Origin: Trichostrongylus colubriformis
Lineage: Eukaryota > Nematoda > Chromadorea > Rhabditida > Trichostrongylidae
Reading direction: 5' to 3'
Length of the DNA: 64,000 bases
Assembly (NCBI GenBank): GCA_963978905.1
Contig: OZ022260.1
Location: forward strand, 48,505,551-48,569,550
Translations under genes and position numbers: made by a program
Notes under the pieces: model-generated
Told to the model about the DNA's origin: nothing
The model's database searches: none
What the model saw: the letters and a program-made list of their open reading frames with translations, nothing else
Shown here: positions 1 to 11,925 of the stretch, piece by piece
Position numbering within the stretch: the first letter of the stretch is position 1
Layout of the letters: the number at the start of each line of letters is the position of its first letter

Positions 1-370
1 ATTGTCCACTTAGCCATCGCCGTTGTTGTTCGAAATCTCACACAAAGAAGCAGATGAAGCGCTCGCGTACCTCATAAGATTCACCTAGAAATTTTGCTGT
101 CTCTGCTATCCAATGGAAGCTTTCATCAGCAGAGGAAATTCGAACAACTGAGGGATGAATCACGGTAATGCCGCCCAAAATAGTAAAAGGGCAAAGTTTT
201 TTCTGCCGATCACATCTCTAGAAGCATAAATTGAGGCTATGAGGTTTGTCCAGCAAGCTAAAACCCTTGAAGCCATTGGAGTGATGAAATCGTGCACAAT
301 CTTTCCACTCGTAATGCGCAATGCATGCGAATCTAGCTCCAAACAGGTAAGTGATTTTCAGGAAATCCAT

Positions 371-1106
371 AGGGGGTGCCAAAAAAAATAATTTTCTCTC
401 CTCCACTTCAACCCTACTTTAGTCGAACTCCAGCAAATTCTGACGACGCACTTCCATCCTCAAATTCAAGAACAGACCTTACCGTATCACTAAACTCCGT
501 AACAGCCTTCTGCACGAATAGGATCGGGAGATCATTCCGAGTGAATATGATGGGTCACCTCAACACGGCAAAATCCGAGATTTCGTTACCCTCGTTCACA
601 ACCTTGCTAAGGTCCGTTCACTCTGGACACCTGAGAGGATTCATATTGGATGGTGCCCTTGAATTTTCGGTTTATTTCTTGCTCTCATCATAATTCGTTT
701 CCAAGAACCAAAACGTGCCATCACCGCTGAAATCCCTCCGCAGGAGGGAGGGGGGGGGGGGTAGAGGTATGAAAAATGACACTTCGGATCAAAGCAGCGT
801 TATTTGAGCAGCAAGGGCTCCGCGACTTCCACGAACCGAAGGGATCCTCAGGAAGCCCCCCACAAAAGACTTACCTCGGAACGTGGCTCCACTGTTTGTG
901 ATACTGTAGGTGCTCTGAAGCCCGACTGCGCCGACTGAAAGCTAAATATGTTCGTGAAGGTGAAAGTAGTGAGTCTCAGCTTGCTGCTGTTTCTGAAAGA
1001 ACATTTCGTGAATATTTTGCCCCAATACTTTTATCTCTTTCGTTTCCCTATGTTTTGTATACTTGGCGGATGTGAGCCGTGGGCAAAATTTTTATGACAC
1101 CCCCTG
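371..1106. mobile_element. Tc1-like non-autonomous element, copy A
   Basis: This stretch begins AGGGGGTGCCAAAAAAA and ends with the inverted form (GACACCCCCTG), so it has short terminal inverted repeats. A homologous copy lies at 53440-54329, aligning over its length apart from one nested insertion in that copy. No transposase reading frame is visible. TA follows the right end, and the CAG-like termini resemble Tc1/mariner elements; the class is inferred from ends only. It contains a G-run at about 749-762. Confidence 0.6.
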
Positions 1107-3589
1107 TATGTATAATATGACATTTGAAGATTACCCTCAGCGTTCCCATCTTCCAAGGAGGTCTGCTTGAATAAAAAAAGAAAATTTGAGCTCATACATA
1201 ACCGAAATAGAGGAATCGAAAGCTATGGTGCACCTGAGTGAGACTCAGTCTGCCCCCTCGTCGCACGTTAAATGTCATATGTCCATCCAATCAATTCTCT
1301 TCACAGTAGCATGCTGAGTGGCTCAAAAGTTTCTGGAATAAAAAAAAACTTAAGCTTTTACAAGGATTATTGTGGCATTTCTGAATTGTCAGTATTTGCT
1401 AAGATGGCTGACGAAGTTTGAGGTTTGGCCAATTCATCGTTCGAAACAACGATGAACTGGTGCTCAAGTGCAAGTCTTCGTTTGGATTTCGAAAATTGGG
1501 AAGGTTAGGAGTGGCCTATTAAGGTCGGGCAAGTTAGGATGGGGTAGGAGCCGATTCAAGTGTACGGAGCACATAAGAACTCCGCCTACCGTGAGCGGGC
1601 TTATGTACACTGAAATGTCCTATGCTTAAATTTAACACTAATTCCGCACTTAGGTTCCAAAAATAGCCGACGCTTCATTGAAAGGCAAGCTAAGGTGGAC
1701 CGCGCGATTCAATGGAGCAATTAAAGGAGATCTTCCCGTGAGAGTAGAGCGTACTTAGATTGACGATACTTACCACAGCATAGAAAGTGGTCTCGAGAAT
1801 GGTCCACGGACCGGGTAAAAGTGAGATTATCGGTTTTTGCTCAGAGAACAGGTAATGGTTACCGAACCGAATCCTTACGTGAGTGAAGTCGCAGAAATGA
1901 AAATTTTGCAGGGTCATGAGCTACCGATCGATACTACTCAAAATCGCCAATTCTGCGTTAAGGAATTGAAATTGAAGCCATGCGGAGTCAGATCAAAGGG
2001 CATATTATCAAAAGTAGAGGCCTAGACTATCAAATCCTAGGGAGAAGTAGGATATACAGTGGGACCTTTCTCGGTTCGTAGAAAGAGATCATAGAGGGAG
2101 TGGAAATTGTGGAAAGTGATCATGGGTGCATAGAAGTTAGCTCGAGTATTCATAGCCATTTGTTATAGCTCCCTGTTGTTTTATTGGATAAAAATAAGGA
2201 GTCATGGAAGGTGACCACAGATACATAGGCTGAGGTAAACATGGACCTATTGGAACAGGTAAAAACGGTGATAGAGGTGTTAAGGGTGACGAAATTTTCA
2301 AAGTGACGGTGATAGGGTACTGTTAGTAATTAATTTTTCGAAAGTTGCCGGATGAAAGCTCCAGTCCTGAGAAAATCATATGATAGAAAAATTATACAAA
2401 CTCACGGTGAAAGGAGCGCTTCTGAGCTCTGGAGAAGACGCCTTTTTCGACAGCTGGCAGTTGCCGTTTTAACGTGACTCATCCCATTTTTATCGTGGCT
2501 GACACGGTGGAAGGAGGGTCTTAGTTATCTTGTTTTTGACCGTTTCTTCACTTTTGTTTTATCGGACAGTTCGTCTTTCTTTTCATACTCGGCTCAACAA
2601 GGCCTACCATTATCTTGAAAGGGAGCTGTCTTGAATGGGCAAGGGTTGCAAGCAGGTATTTCACAGTGTCTGTCAAATGTCATTATGGTACGAATCTTTA
2701 CCGTAACTATTTGCCATCACGTGTTACTCATCATCAGGAGCTCCGTTGCCTTCCCGTGCGCGCGGATAGAGCGCGAAAATCGGCTCGCCCAAGCCGAGAT
2801 TGCCCTCTTACAAAGCTAGCAAAGCCAGCATTGGAGGGGAGGGAGGGTGGGAAGGGGGGGGGTGAGGAAGGGCGACAATCCTCCTGAAGGCCGCATGTGG
2901 CGGCCTCAAGAAGATTGTCTCCACAAGAGAGACTCAAAACGGCATAGTCTAGGAGCTTAACGTTCTAACAATCTGGAGGGCTTGGTGCGAGACGGTGCGG
3001 CGAAGTACCGAAATTCCGCAAAGTCGACGATATTCGGGTCCAAACCAATCAGCAGAATTAATTCAACTAAGTCGTCAGGATACACGCACCCCCTAGATAA
3101 TACCTCACTTCGGACTCAATCCAAATGACTCTCAGCAAGAAGCATCTCCGTGCCCCAAGGCGGCATCAGTGTTCTCAGAACAGCCTCCGCAACTCACCAT
3201 GTCGCAGCGATGACCACCAAACGGCATGTATTTCAACCCGCTCATCATTCTCTGCGGAAAAATTTGGGGAGCGATGCCTGCTCTACTTCTCACAACATAT
3301 TGATTTCTGAAGCTAATTTTACTGGAATTTTAATACGATTTGCACGAGGGTCACCTGCGTGACGACATACGCTCGCTCCTCGTAAGTATGTATGAGCCAG
3401 AGGCGATGTTAACGAATTCTAGCGAGAAATTATGAAAAGTCCGTTGATCGTTTACATTTTGGACAAAATTTACGTGAGTACCTTGTTCCTAATTGAAATG
3501 GTAAGACCTCGTCAACCTGTCAACATATGCTGCACCCTCTAATTCGCGTGCATTGCCTTTGAAGACACACCACACGATAATCAGGTTAG
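1107..3589. other. Intergenic, no gene recognised
   Basis: I see no convincing exon here. Short reading frames on both strands lack recognisable domains. A G-rich tract lies at about 2833-2871, followed by an imperfect hairpin around GGCCGCATGTGGCGGCC (about 2889-2905). None of this is strong enough to name. Confidence 0.5.
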
Positions 3590-3985
3590 TGCTTACTTTC
3601 TTGGACCAAGTATGTCCTTGGATAACTACTCAGACTGAATCTTTGTTGCGGCTGCACGGTGAACCTTCACCGGTCGTGCCGGCATAAGCACAACCTAGCC
3701 ACGCCCACCCAACCCAATCACACCTCGTGCTAGACGAACGAATTCCCAAAGGTGGAAGCTGCCTTCATCATCTGAATGGCAGGTTCATTGAATTATCTCC
3801 TTTTATCGCAAACTTCCTTCTCAACGTGAGCACCGCGTTGGAAATTAAGGCAAGGTGTGATTTGGTTACGTGGGAGTGGCTCGGTTGTGTTCAAGCAGGC
3901 ATAACACCGTGAGGGCGCACCGTGCAGTTGCAACAGAGAAGCAGCTTGAGCAGATTCCCTAGGATCTACTTGGCTCAAGTAAATG
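3590..3985. mobile_element. Foldback element with about 130-bp inverted arms
   Basis: The left arm (about 3598-3728) is the imperfect reverse complement of the right arm (about 3846-3976). Matching pieces include GGCTGCACGGTG against CACCGTGCAGTTGC, and CCCAATCACACCT against AGGTGTGATTTGG. A related single arm is at about 61610-61740. No coding capacity is visible, so this is a non-autonomous foldback of unknown superfamily. Confidence 0.6.
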
Positions 3986-4627
3986 AGCCACTAATTTGAT
4001 TATCGCGTGATGTGCCTTTAAATGAACTGAAAAACGATTTGTTCCATTTGAATACAAACTTGCATATGCACAGTGCAACCATAACGTCCCAATGCTTTCA
4101 CTTATCACAGTTATATTTCTTTTTGTGAGCGCTCATATTGGAGTATCCGCGGATCAAAAGAGTAAAGTATCCTAGAATTTATTTGAGAGCTGTTATGGAA
4201 GCATTATTAACAACTGGCAAGATTTATCGAGTGTCTCAGGTGTCCCTTAAACAGTTAACAATCGATCTAAGTCGTACAAGCATTTTCACTGAAAATGGTC
4301 TGCTACTGCCCGCTACTGGTACTGCCTCCATCAGGCTGTTGGGTAGACGCATCCGAATTCGAGCGTACAATGGGTCTTGGTGGCTTCTGGAAATATATGT
4401 GCTAATCAATGCATGTATCGGTAAATTTATTAAAGGTATCTTATACGGAATTTTGAATTTCTGTGTCAACAGGCTGAAGTTTACAAGATAAGTTTGTACG
4501 TCATTTTATGCACCAACTCGTTCGAGGAATCTTCTCGTTCTTGCTATTCTTCGCTATAGAAGAAGTGACCCCTCTGCAAAATGTTCCTGGAAGTGTGCGC
4601 GGGAATTCAAAACTGCTCTCATTCAAA

Positions 4628-5039
4628 GGAGTCGTCCTTGGCAACAAAATCTCTTTGTTACCCATGTATTTATTTTGAATCTGTCTGATAAGGGCAGCAT
4701 GCAAAGTTTCACGGAAAAAGGTGAGAATTCGGCTAAGACAGCTTCCCAAAGTCTCGGCCGGGTTGACGGAGCCTCCAAGGAGAAGCCCCTTCGTCCGCCG
4801 CGCTTGGGAACGAAGGATGGGACTGTTTGAATAACTTCCTGTTTCTACAAGTGTCTCCGACCGCGACGGACGATGGGGTGGGCCCTGCTCGGAGACTCCG
4901 CCCAACCGGCCGAGACTTTGTGGTGCTATCTTAGCCGAATTCTCACTTTTTCGCGTGAAACTTTGCATGCGGCCCACATTGGGCAAATACAACATAAGTA
5001 TACGGATAACAGAAAACTCGTTTTTTCGTAGACAGTTCC
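4628..5039. mobile_element. Foldback family F, copy 1
   Basis: Inverted arms share GCATGCAAAGTTTCACG and its complement CGTGAAACTTTGCATGC; the outer ends are GGAGTCGTCC and GACAGTTCC. Two further copies are at 40732-41149 and 47039-47438. All share the subterminal pattern GTTACCCATNTATTTAT plus GCATGCAAA. No transposase is encoded. This copy ends about 45 bp from a possible last exon of the minus-strand gene. Confidence 0.65.
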
Positions 5040-5083
5040 ATTAACTCTGGCCGCTTCTTCAAAGTTCCTATTTGTCCTTCCCG

Positions 5084-8000
5084 TTACTTCACTTTTCGGT
5101 GCATCATGGATGCCTGGTACTTGTATAACATTTTTCAGGCCAAAAGTCAAAAATCCCTAACGCTGTTTGTGGGTTGCGATGCACTATAGTGAATAAATAA
5201 AATAAACAATTAAACATATAGCAAGGGATTTCGGGGCACGAGTTCCCGTTCCCGATACTTGTGAATGAAAATCTGCAAAGGAACTCACGTGACGGGGGTT
5301 TCTGAGGAAATCGCTAAGCACTTCAATTCGATTACGGAACCGAACCACGTCGGATATGGTCGGTGAACCCGTCGCGATTCTGCGTTGCGGTGTCAAACGT
5401 GAATGAGCTGAACTGGAGCGAGCATTCCTTTGCGCAATCGATGTTGTTGAAGCGGTATGCGTGAGTGAGATGAGGTTGGAAGCCAGGCAGGAAGTTGCCG
5501 ATGCTGCTTTAGTGGCCACAAGCTCACTGCGACTGATGATCGTTGAGGCACGGGTCACGGTTGGCTCCGAGCGTGTAAGACGTCTGAAAAACATTTATTC
5601 TGTAGACAGTCGTGACCAGGCTGTTATGTGAAAACACTACGCAAACAACACTGAAAGGTAATCATGCTCAATGTTCGTAGTTGTTTAATTTTTGAATAAA
5701 TTGATAACTCTTGAAGGTTTTATTATCATCCAGGAAAGCCATCCATTCAGAAGAGGTAATAGTCAGAACGAGGTAAAAAACGGCTAAAAAACTGAGAGAT
5801 AGGAGCCCGAAACCCTCTTCCCACACTTTCTCTTTCTTACTGCACCCCATCACTAGCCAATGGAGTAGATGAAGACGGGCGGGCTAAGTCGGTCGCGAAC
5901 TTTGTCCGTCCTACAGGCAACTCTCCCAGCGGATCGGAATCGTGATAAAATCCCAAGCCACATTTTTTCGTTGCAAATTTCGCCACATTCTGTAGTAGAA
6001 TGTTCATTTTCAGGAAGCGTGTCTTCCCACTTCTCACTTCATCTTCACCCCAGCCGGTGCCTTTATAGTGTGCGCCTCAAAAGAAACTACTGGCCGACGG
6101 TGATTTGCTTTGTGGCACATTTTCTTCATAAACCCTCTTTAAAACCTCGCATTTTAGGTGTTAACAGTAACACATACCACATGGTGAAGGTGGTCACAAT
6201 AATTCCCTGTCCGTGGAAAAATTGTTGAATTACGATTTATACTTTAATTCCTCTTTGCGATAGTTTTGGCTGGGTTATCGCGGGTGACGATTGGGACCCA
6301 GGGTCACAAGGTGGCCACTCCCATTCGTGGGCGGTGGATCGTAATAATACAGACAAAACCAAAAACAAAACCCTAGTTCAGCGAGGATGATTTGATCGAT
6401 GTAGTAGGGGGAGCCACTGCTCGGCAACTTACCAGAGCAGCCTGTACTGAGACGATTCGGACAATTCGCAGGCGAGCCACCTCAGACCGAGATGAGAATC
6501 TGTGTGTCGCAACATACGCACGGGTAATCGCGCCTAGTAAAATCTGAGCGCCTCTCAATATCTCCAATAGATGCCGATACACCCACTCGAGTTCATGGAC
6601 GCGCAGAGGAGGACAATGGTGTTACGTGATAACCTTTTTGGTCTAATCTATACGAGTTTGCAGGAGTCCGTAAGCCCTTGCGGATACTATGGTAGCATAC
6701 ATAAAGCTTGTAACTTTTAACTCACTCACATAGGATTGAATGGACGTCCCAGTCCAGCTATCGGAGATATCGTAGATGTTACGCGGAATTTCTTATCATC
6801 TCCCACACCCTGGAAGGAGGGTAATACGTTTGTGGAGTCAAAGTGCAGATCAGTACATTTACGTGTTCCTTGAGATTCTTCCTTTATTAAAACGCTTACC
6901 GGACGAGCAAGATTGGCAACGATCATTCTAGCCAAGTCTCGAGTGGCCTTATCCGTTTTACCGGGATATGGCGTGAATGGCGGTCGAAGCCGTCCTGCAA
7001 TGAGCCCATTCACAAATTAAATAGAAGGCGCGAATATTTAAAAAATTCCAAACCATCGCGAACTGTAGCGCTACGCCCACCACTCGCTTTGGATACAGCG
7101 TCACTATCCCTGTAAATGAATGATATGAATACAGTACCGGCATTTCCCAAGGCGACTTACTGTTGAGGAGTGCGTAGGAACTTTGGACGCGTGTCAGTGT
7201 CAACAGGATATTTCTCTGGCACGATACCGTACTGTTTTCTCAGGCGTTCATTAAAGACCCTTGATCTTTTAAGTATTTCTTCGCAATGCACCATCCAATC
7301 GGGATCGAGGTAATTGTCTTAAAAACAGAAAACATCTTCCAGTGGGATATGCATTCAGATATTCGGTGTTCTCACTCCATCTGGGATTTGACGCATAACT
7401 GCTCTTATCCACACAGAGGCTGATAGATCGCGCTACAATGCACATCACACCGATACGGAGAAGTTCTGATATCGCCAAGGTTACTCGATGACTCGAACGC
7501 CCTAGTCTGTTGTATCCCTATTCAGATATACCCGTTGATATCAGAACATAAACAAGATATGTTCACACAATGCCATTGAGCATCAGACGCTTTCACTATA
7601 GCGGTCGGGGTGAGGCTACTTTCTCCGGAAAAGCACGTGTTCGCCCGCGGCGAGTCCGACTTGCGAATCGATTGCTCTTGGGAGCCTGGCAGAGCGTGAC
7701 TGTGTCACCTTCTGCGCTTCCTCCCTTGCCACACTGTCTCGCTTAAAGGCTGCCATGCCCTGCCACTGGCACTCGCACCCGCCACGCCCTCACCGCGGGC
7801 GGTCACGCGATTTTCGAGAAATTGGCCTCACCCGTCGTATAGTAGTAGTAGGCGGTGTACAGGATTTCCTTCCACCTAGCGACTCTTATCAACTCATGTA
7901 AGCCGCTATCAGTTTCGAAGTCACCATCAAAATCCCCATACCTTGCAGTACTTGTGTACATTAAGATTCCATTGTCAACCGGGGAAGCGGTACGGACTCG

Positions 8001-9177
8001 GCTAAATTGCCTTTTCACGCCCTTATCAAGTCTTATCAACCGTTATTAATTTGGATCACCCACTGTCTATGTCCCAGTCCCAGCCTGCAACACACCTATG
8101 AGTGGCAGCGCTCTTGACAGCACTAGGATAGCGTGGTCATTGAGAAACCCCTAAAGAAGTCACATGGAAACTAGGGGCCTAAGATCTGTTTGTGGCGAAA
8201 TCCTCTTCGATAACCGCACTACGAGCCATAGAAACTGCGTAACAGTAGCAGCTGACGCCTTAAATGACAGACTCCGCCTCCCAGACGTGATATGCGATTG
8301 GCTACGGTGGGAATGGCCAAGGAGATGTGGCAGGATTGAAGGTATCGTGGGGCGCTGTCTCAGTTTTAGCTTGAACTAACTCCAAATAAAAGTTGCTGTT
8401 ATATTTTCGAACAACCTTTCCTGTTCGAGGGTTCGCAACATGCCACTGAAATACTCGTTCGGGTTACCCGCTCTTGACAGAAAGGTCGTCCGCGTCAAAA
8501 ATCAACGGTAGGAAGGGGTCCTAATTCTCGGGTATTTCACTGCGTTTTTACCATGTGTAGTAACTCTTACTGAGAAAAGGAAATATAAGCAGCGACCTCA
8601 TTTCCGTTCACGTCGGCTAACTAGGTAAACTATTCCTCGCACACTTGTTGTTTTGTAGAGGACATGCATTTTCACTGTTTTTTTAGAACTCTTCGTAAAA
8701 TAAAAGGATGTATTTATTTACTCATTATTCACTCTGAGAGTACATAATGAAAAGTGCACGAAATTCAAGGTCACCTTAAATAGAGGATGAGTAAACACGC
8801 CATTAACAAACTTGATGAATGATAAGAAGAGACATCGGAATTTTACAGGTTACTGTCATCACCTCAAGTAATCATACTGTCAGAGAACATCTATGAAGGA
8901 ACGCGCTCTAACGATAGACCCGCTGCACGACCGCAGGAAGCATGGGTTGAACAGGCTTGGTCCGCTTCAACACTTACAGATCCATGTTCCAAAGTCTCGC
9001 GAGTCACTATGAGCGGAGGAATAAGAGCAGCAGCAACAAAGAAAATTTCTAAAATAAAACATGGTAAAATCATACTCACAGTTCGGATCGATGAATCGTT
9101 TGTAATCTTCTGGTGGAGCTGACAACGCATTAAAAAAGTCAGTGTCTGTTCCATCATGTTCTTGACACTGGTCCGAT
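5084..9177 (-). CDS. Multi-exon gene, unknown function (partial model)
   Basis: I do not recognise this protein. Exons on the minus strand (descending) are 9177-9080, 7432-7376, 7317-7161, 7109-7054, 6994-6730, a start at 6647, an exon ending at 6433, 5989-5841, 5583-5289 and possibly 5113-5084 (ends TAA). Splice phases agree at every junction among the first six exons and among the 6433, 5989 and 5583 exons. Peptide landmarks: DGTDTDFFNALSAPPEDY, NYLDPDWMVHCEEILKRS, YGIVPEKYPVDTDTRPKF, GKTDKATRDLARMIVANL, FHDSDPLGEL-like GFYHDSDPLGELPVGR, then a Ser/Thr/Arg-rich stretch ending VRFRNRIEVLSDFLRNPRH. One intron is 58 bp; the 7054 donor (GTTTGG) is weak. The link between the exon starting at 6647 and the one ending at 6433 is unresolved: the former meets TGA at 6595-6593 unless it splices. 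The 5' end is missing; the exon at 11786-11925 may be upstream. The large intron 7433-9079 holds repeats. A cytoplasmic protein is a guess; no signal peptide or membrane segment is evident. Confidence 0.6.
7530..8130. repeat. Dispersed repeat R1, single-unit copy
   Basis: This segment matches 50718-51560. Shared landmarks are ATATCAGAACATAA, GAGCATCAGAC, the (C)CGTTATCA-like phrase before ATTTGGATCACCCACT, and CCTATGAGTGNCAGCGCTCTTG. Here the final part is a single unit, while the other locus carries it as a tandem array. It lies in an intron of the minus-strand gene. No coding function is visible. Confidence 0.55.
8115..8550. repeat. Dispersed repeat R2, empty-site copy
   Basis: This matches 47586-48310 (GACAGCAYTAGG, ATTGAGAAA, TGTGGCGAAATC, CTCGTTCGG, AAAGGTCGTCCGCGT-like phrases). 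It lacks the 273-bp foldback found in the other copy. Its uninterrupted GCGATTGGCTACGGTGGG at about 8294-8311 corresponds to the insertion site there. Confidence 0.6.
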
Positions 9178-9649
9178 CTGAAGTTGACAAAGCGTGAACT
9201 CGGCACAGAGGAATCTTGCTATTTTTAACCGAAATTGTGATTTTATTGAATCAGGCGAGAAAAACTGTACCGTCAGAGTGGCACGAAATGGTGGAATATG
9301 GTGGAGCTGACTAAAAACAGATACATATTCATGACCAAGTTCAGAGTTGATCGCATGCTCTTACAGTTCGTCGTGGCCAAGCAAATGGTAAGCTTGTGGA
9401 GTGGGCATACTGCCCACGAGTGTCTTGGAGCGCCGTCAATCCACAGGATCCTGGTGGAATCCTTTCAATTATCCATGACGCGCCTACTTGGACCTTCAGT
9501 GCCCAGTACACTCTACCTTCAGCTTTCAGAACAATCCTTAGGTACCAGAAATCTCACGCCTGCCGGTGATTTCTCTTTGGCGACCCGCTGATGATGCGGG
9601 CTTCCCTCGCAGCCCGTGAACTTGGTTTTTATCACTTTGTTCGAAGTCC
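9178..9649. other. Intergenic or intronic, no gene recognised
   Basis: No exon or repeat I can name. A plus-strand open frame at 9298-9591 has no recognisable motif and no convincing splice context. Confidence 0.4.
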
Positions 9650-10680
9650 ATCTGAGAGAATACTCCATTTCTGAATTTTCGGCTCGGGTTCTTCTCTGCT
9701 GTCTGCTGGGAACGTCGTGCTACCTATGTATGAGATGATCTTCACTGATCAAGCTATGCTGTCTTTCACCATGACATCCAGAAAGTGGAAGCAGGGGCAG
9801 GGGCTCGGGGAACATCCTTGATGCACCTCTACTGTGATATATATTTTACTTGAATTCCCGTCGAGGGTGCGAACAACTGTCTTTACCCCGTAGCACATGT
9901 CCCTTACGACGGCGATGCAGACTTTCAGTGCAAGACTTCTCGCAAAACATTCCAGAGTAGTGGTCTGGGCAAACGGTTAAAGACCTTCTCGAGGTTCGGA
10001 AACGCTAGGTAATAGGTCCATCGCTGCCTCGTTAATGTCCATCTCGTGCTGGGAAGATGGCGCCCGTTGGATCGCCTGTAACGGTAAAGTAGCTTCCCTA
10101 ATGGCTTCATTGAGGCCCAAGCAAAACTGGACTTCTTCAACTTGAGGCAACAGGGTGGCCGCTCTGACGTCGAAATTAGCTTCGATTTCGATTTCAGAGC
10201 GACCAGCCGCAAATGCGGTCATTACTGTCCAGTATCCCTTTTTCTATTTCTGTCCTCTATTCGAATTTCATGATTTCTTCAATGCAGAAACCCTGCAAGC
10301 ACTATGGGTGCTTCACTATCTTTGATGTCTCCTCCATTGAAGGAAGGTTTGTCGTCATCTTCGATTTCCGTTGTCGTGGCTTTTTGAGCGTGCCTTCTGA
10401 ACATGCGCACAGTGCAGACTATTCACAGGAGAATAGGTCTGCACTTCATCAGATTAGCTTCTCTCGAAACTTGCCAGTCAGCGTTTCCACGTTTGTAGCT
10501 CCCAAAATCCTTTCCCTTCTGTAGCCTGCACATACCGACCACTGAACGGCAGTTCTGCTCTCTAGTTTCGGGTGATGTCCTAGCTTTATCATGAATTTTG
10601 AATTTGGCCATGTTTCTCAGAGTAGCTTTCTTCATCAGCCCGCCGTTCTCCCAACGGGACCCTGACGCTGATAACGTCAC
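9650..10680 (-). pseudogene. Decayed RTE-like non-LTR retrotransposon
   Basis: Minus-strand translation in shifting frames gives reverse-transcriptase pieces in order: FPNLEKVFNRLPRPLLW (about 10010-9950, the xLEKAFDRxPR motif), then VVRDMCYGVKTVVRTLDG after a frameshift, then VEVHQGCSPSP (the GVHQGSxLSP motif). Upstream, at about 10500-10460, TNVETLTGKFRE resembles the start of RTE endonuclease domains (LNVGTLTGKSRE). Stops and frameshifts are frequent and much of the endonuclease is missing, so it is dead. RTE assignment rests on these motifs only. Confidence 0.65.
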
Positions 10681-11274
10681 TATTTTTGATTTTTTTCCTC
10701 TGTGCTTTGGCAGCGATGGAACCCCGTTGGCTCAGGTGTGCAGATGTGAGCCCACACTCTTATCCACTCGGCTAACCCTGCTTTCCTAATATCACTACCC
10801 ATGTATTTCATCATCAGAAGACCCACTATAGCACATTTCTTCAGATTGCCGCGAATTCCGTGGAGTCATGAATAAGGGAGGGTGTCATGAAAAGAAAACT
10901 TACTGAATATCTATCCTTTGTGTTTCATCCACTCGTATTGGGGGTTGCCTATAGACAGCAATGGCTAAATTACTTTATACAAAATACGAAGCACGTATCA
11001 TTACCCTGGTATCCTGAAACGATATGTGAACGATATTGCGTTATCATCTCGTTCAACAGTCTTCGAAAGAAACACAGCCTGAAATGCGCTGCATTCATAC
11101 AACTGAACTCCCTTCGGATCGGAGATATTCACGACCTATGCTGTATTGCCGCTATTTCTTCTTCCTCATATTCTTCGAGCCATGTTTTTCATTCAACATT
11201 TTTTGCTTCTCTACATTCACCTTTCATCGGGTGTGTACACTTATGTCAGGATTGTCGCACCGCGGCACTTCGCA
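10681..11274. other. Intergenic, no gene recognised
   Basis: Overlapping open frames at 10887-11404 on the plus strand show no known motif and no consistent exon structure. I see nothing else to name. Confidence 0.4.
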
Positions 11275-11460
11275 AGTGAAGCAAGGCGGACGAGCTAAAG
11301 GCACCGTGATGTTGGGTCCCGGAGCGATTACAAATCAACTGCCTATCGCGCCCATAGCATTACTGTGTAATCGTTTTAAGACCCAACAACCGCGACGCGC
11401 ATAGCTCGCACACACTGCGTCCCACGCCGCTCGCAGCCGTGCGACACTCCTGACATTAGT
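11275..11460. mobile_element. Degenerate foldback related to the 21991 MITE
   Basis: The right half contains GCGCGCATAGCTCGCA-like sequence (CGCGCATAGCTCGCACACAC) and AATCGTTTTAAGACCCAACAA, resembling the right arm of the 21991-22220 element (AATCGCTTCAGGACTCAACT, GGCGCGCATAGCTCGCAC). The left half is a weak inverted match (GACGAGCTAAAGG, GTTGGGTCCCGGAGCGATTAC). Old and diverged. Confidence 0.35.
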
Positions 11461-11785
11461 ACACACCCCTTCCATCTTCTCACTTATGGGCCAGGGCAAT
11501 TCATTTAGGTCACCGCGGCTAGCAAATTGCATAGCCGTGACAATGACAAGCGTGACCGCCACCTCTTCATGTGTCTGACCCATTAGAATTGTCCTAACTC
11601 CCAGCTCGTCGACATTTCTTTTAACTCAGTTTTCGCTCGATTCTTCTAACTTGGCAGCGCTAATTTTATTCTAACTTGCAAGCTATAAGCGTCTTGAGGC
11701 GCTGCATATCTAATTTCCAGATTTGTGGAACAACTGCGAACGAAGTTATGAAGGTTTTTCTGAATGAGCATACTGTTACTACTAC

Positions 11786-11925
11786 CCTGTCAAGTGCGGG
11801 CGCCCGTAGCGCTTGATCTAAGCGTTTTCGCGCATAATCAGTGTTGTTTCCGAAGGCTGGAGTACCCTTGGAGGCAAGTTTTTGGCCCAATCGGGATTTT
11901 GACATTGATTTTGAAGAATCCCGGG
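11786..11925 (-). CDS. Single coding exon, unknown gene
   Basis: On the minus strand an acceptor (ACTTTAG) precedes 46 open codons and a donor (GACAGG|GTAGTAGT) follows. The peptide contains SMSKSRLGQKLASKGTPAFG and NNTDYARKRLDQALRAPALDR, a basic, helical-looking stretch with no stop. It enters in phase 1 and leaves in phase 0. The next exon I can model downstream (9177-9080) needs phase 2, so either an exon between them is missing or they are separate genes. I do not recognise the protein. Confidence 0.5.

Noticed and set aside
4138..4491. 117-residue plus-strand open frame
   Set aside because: No known motif, no splice or regulatory context, and it lies among foldback elements.
6861..6895. 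Intron GTAAGC...TCTCAAG inside the 6994-6730 exon
   Set aside because: It would be only about 31 bp, below normal intron size, and the frame reads through without a stop.
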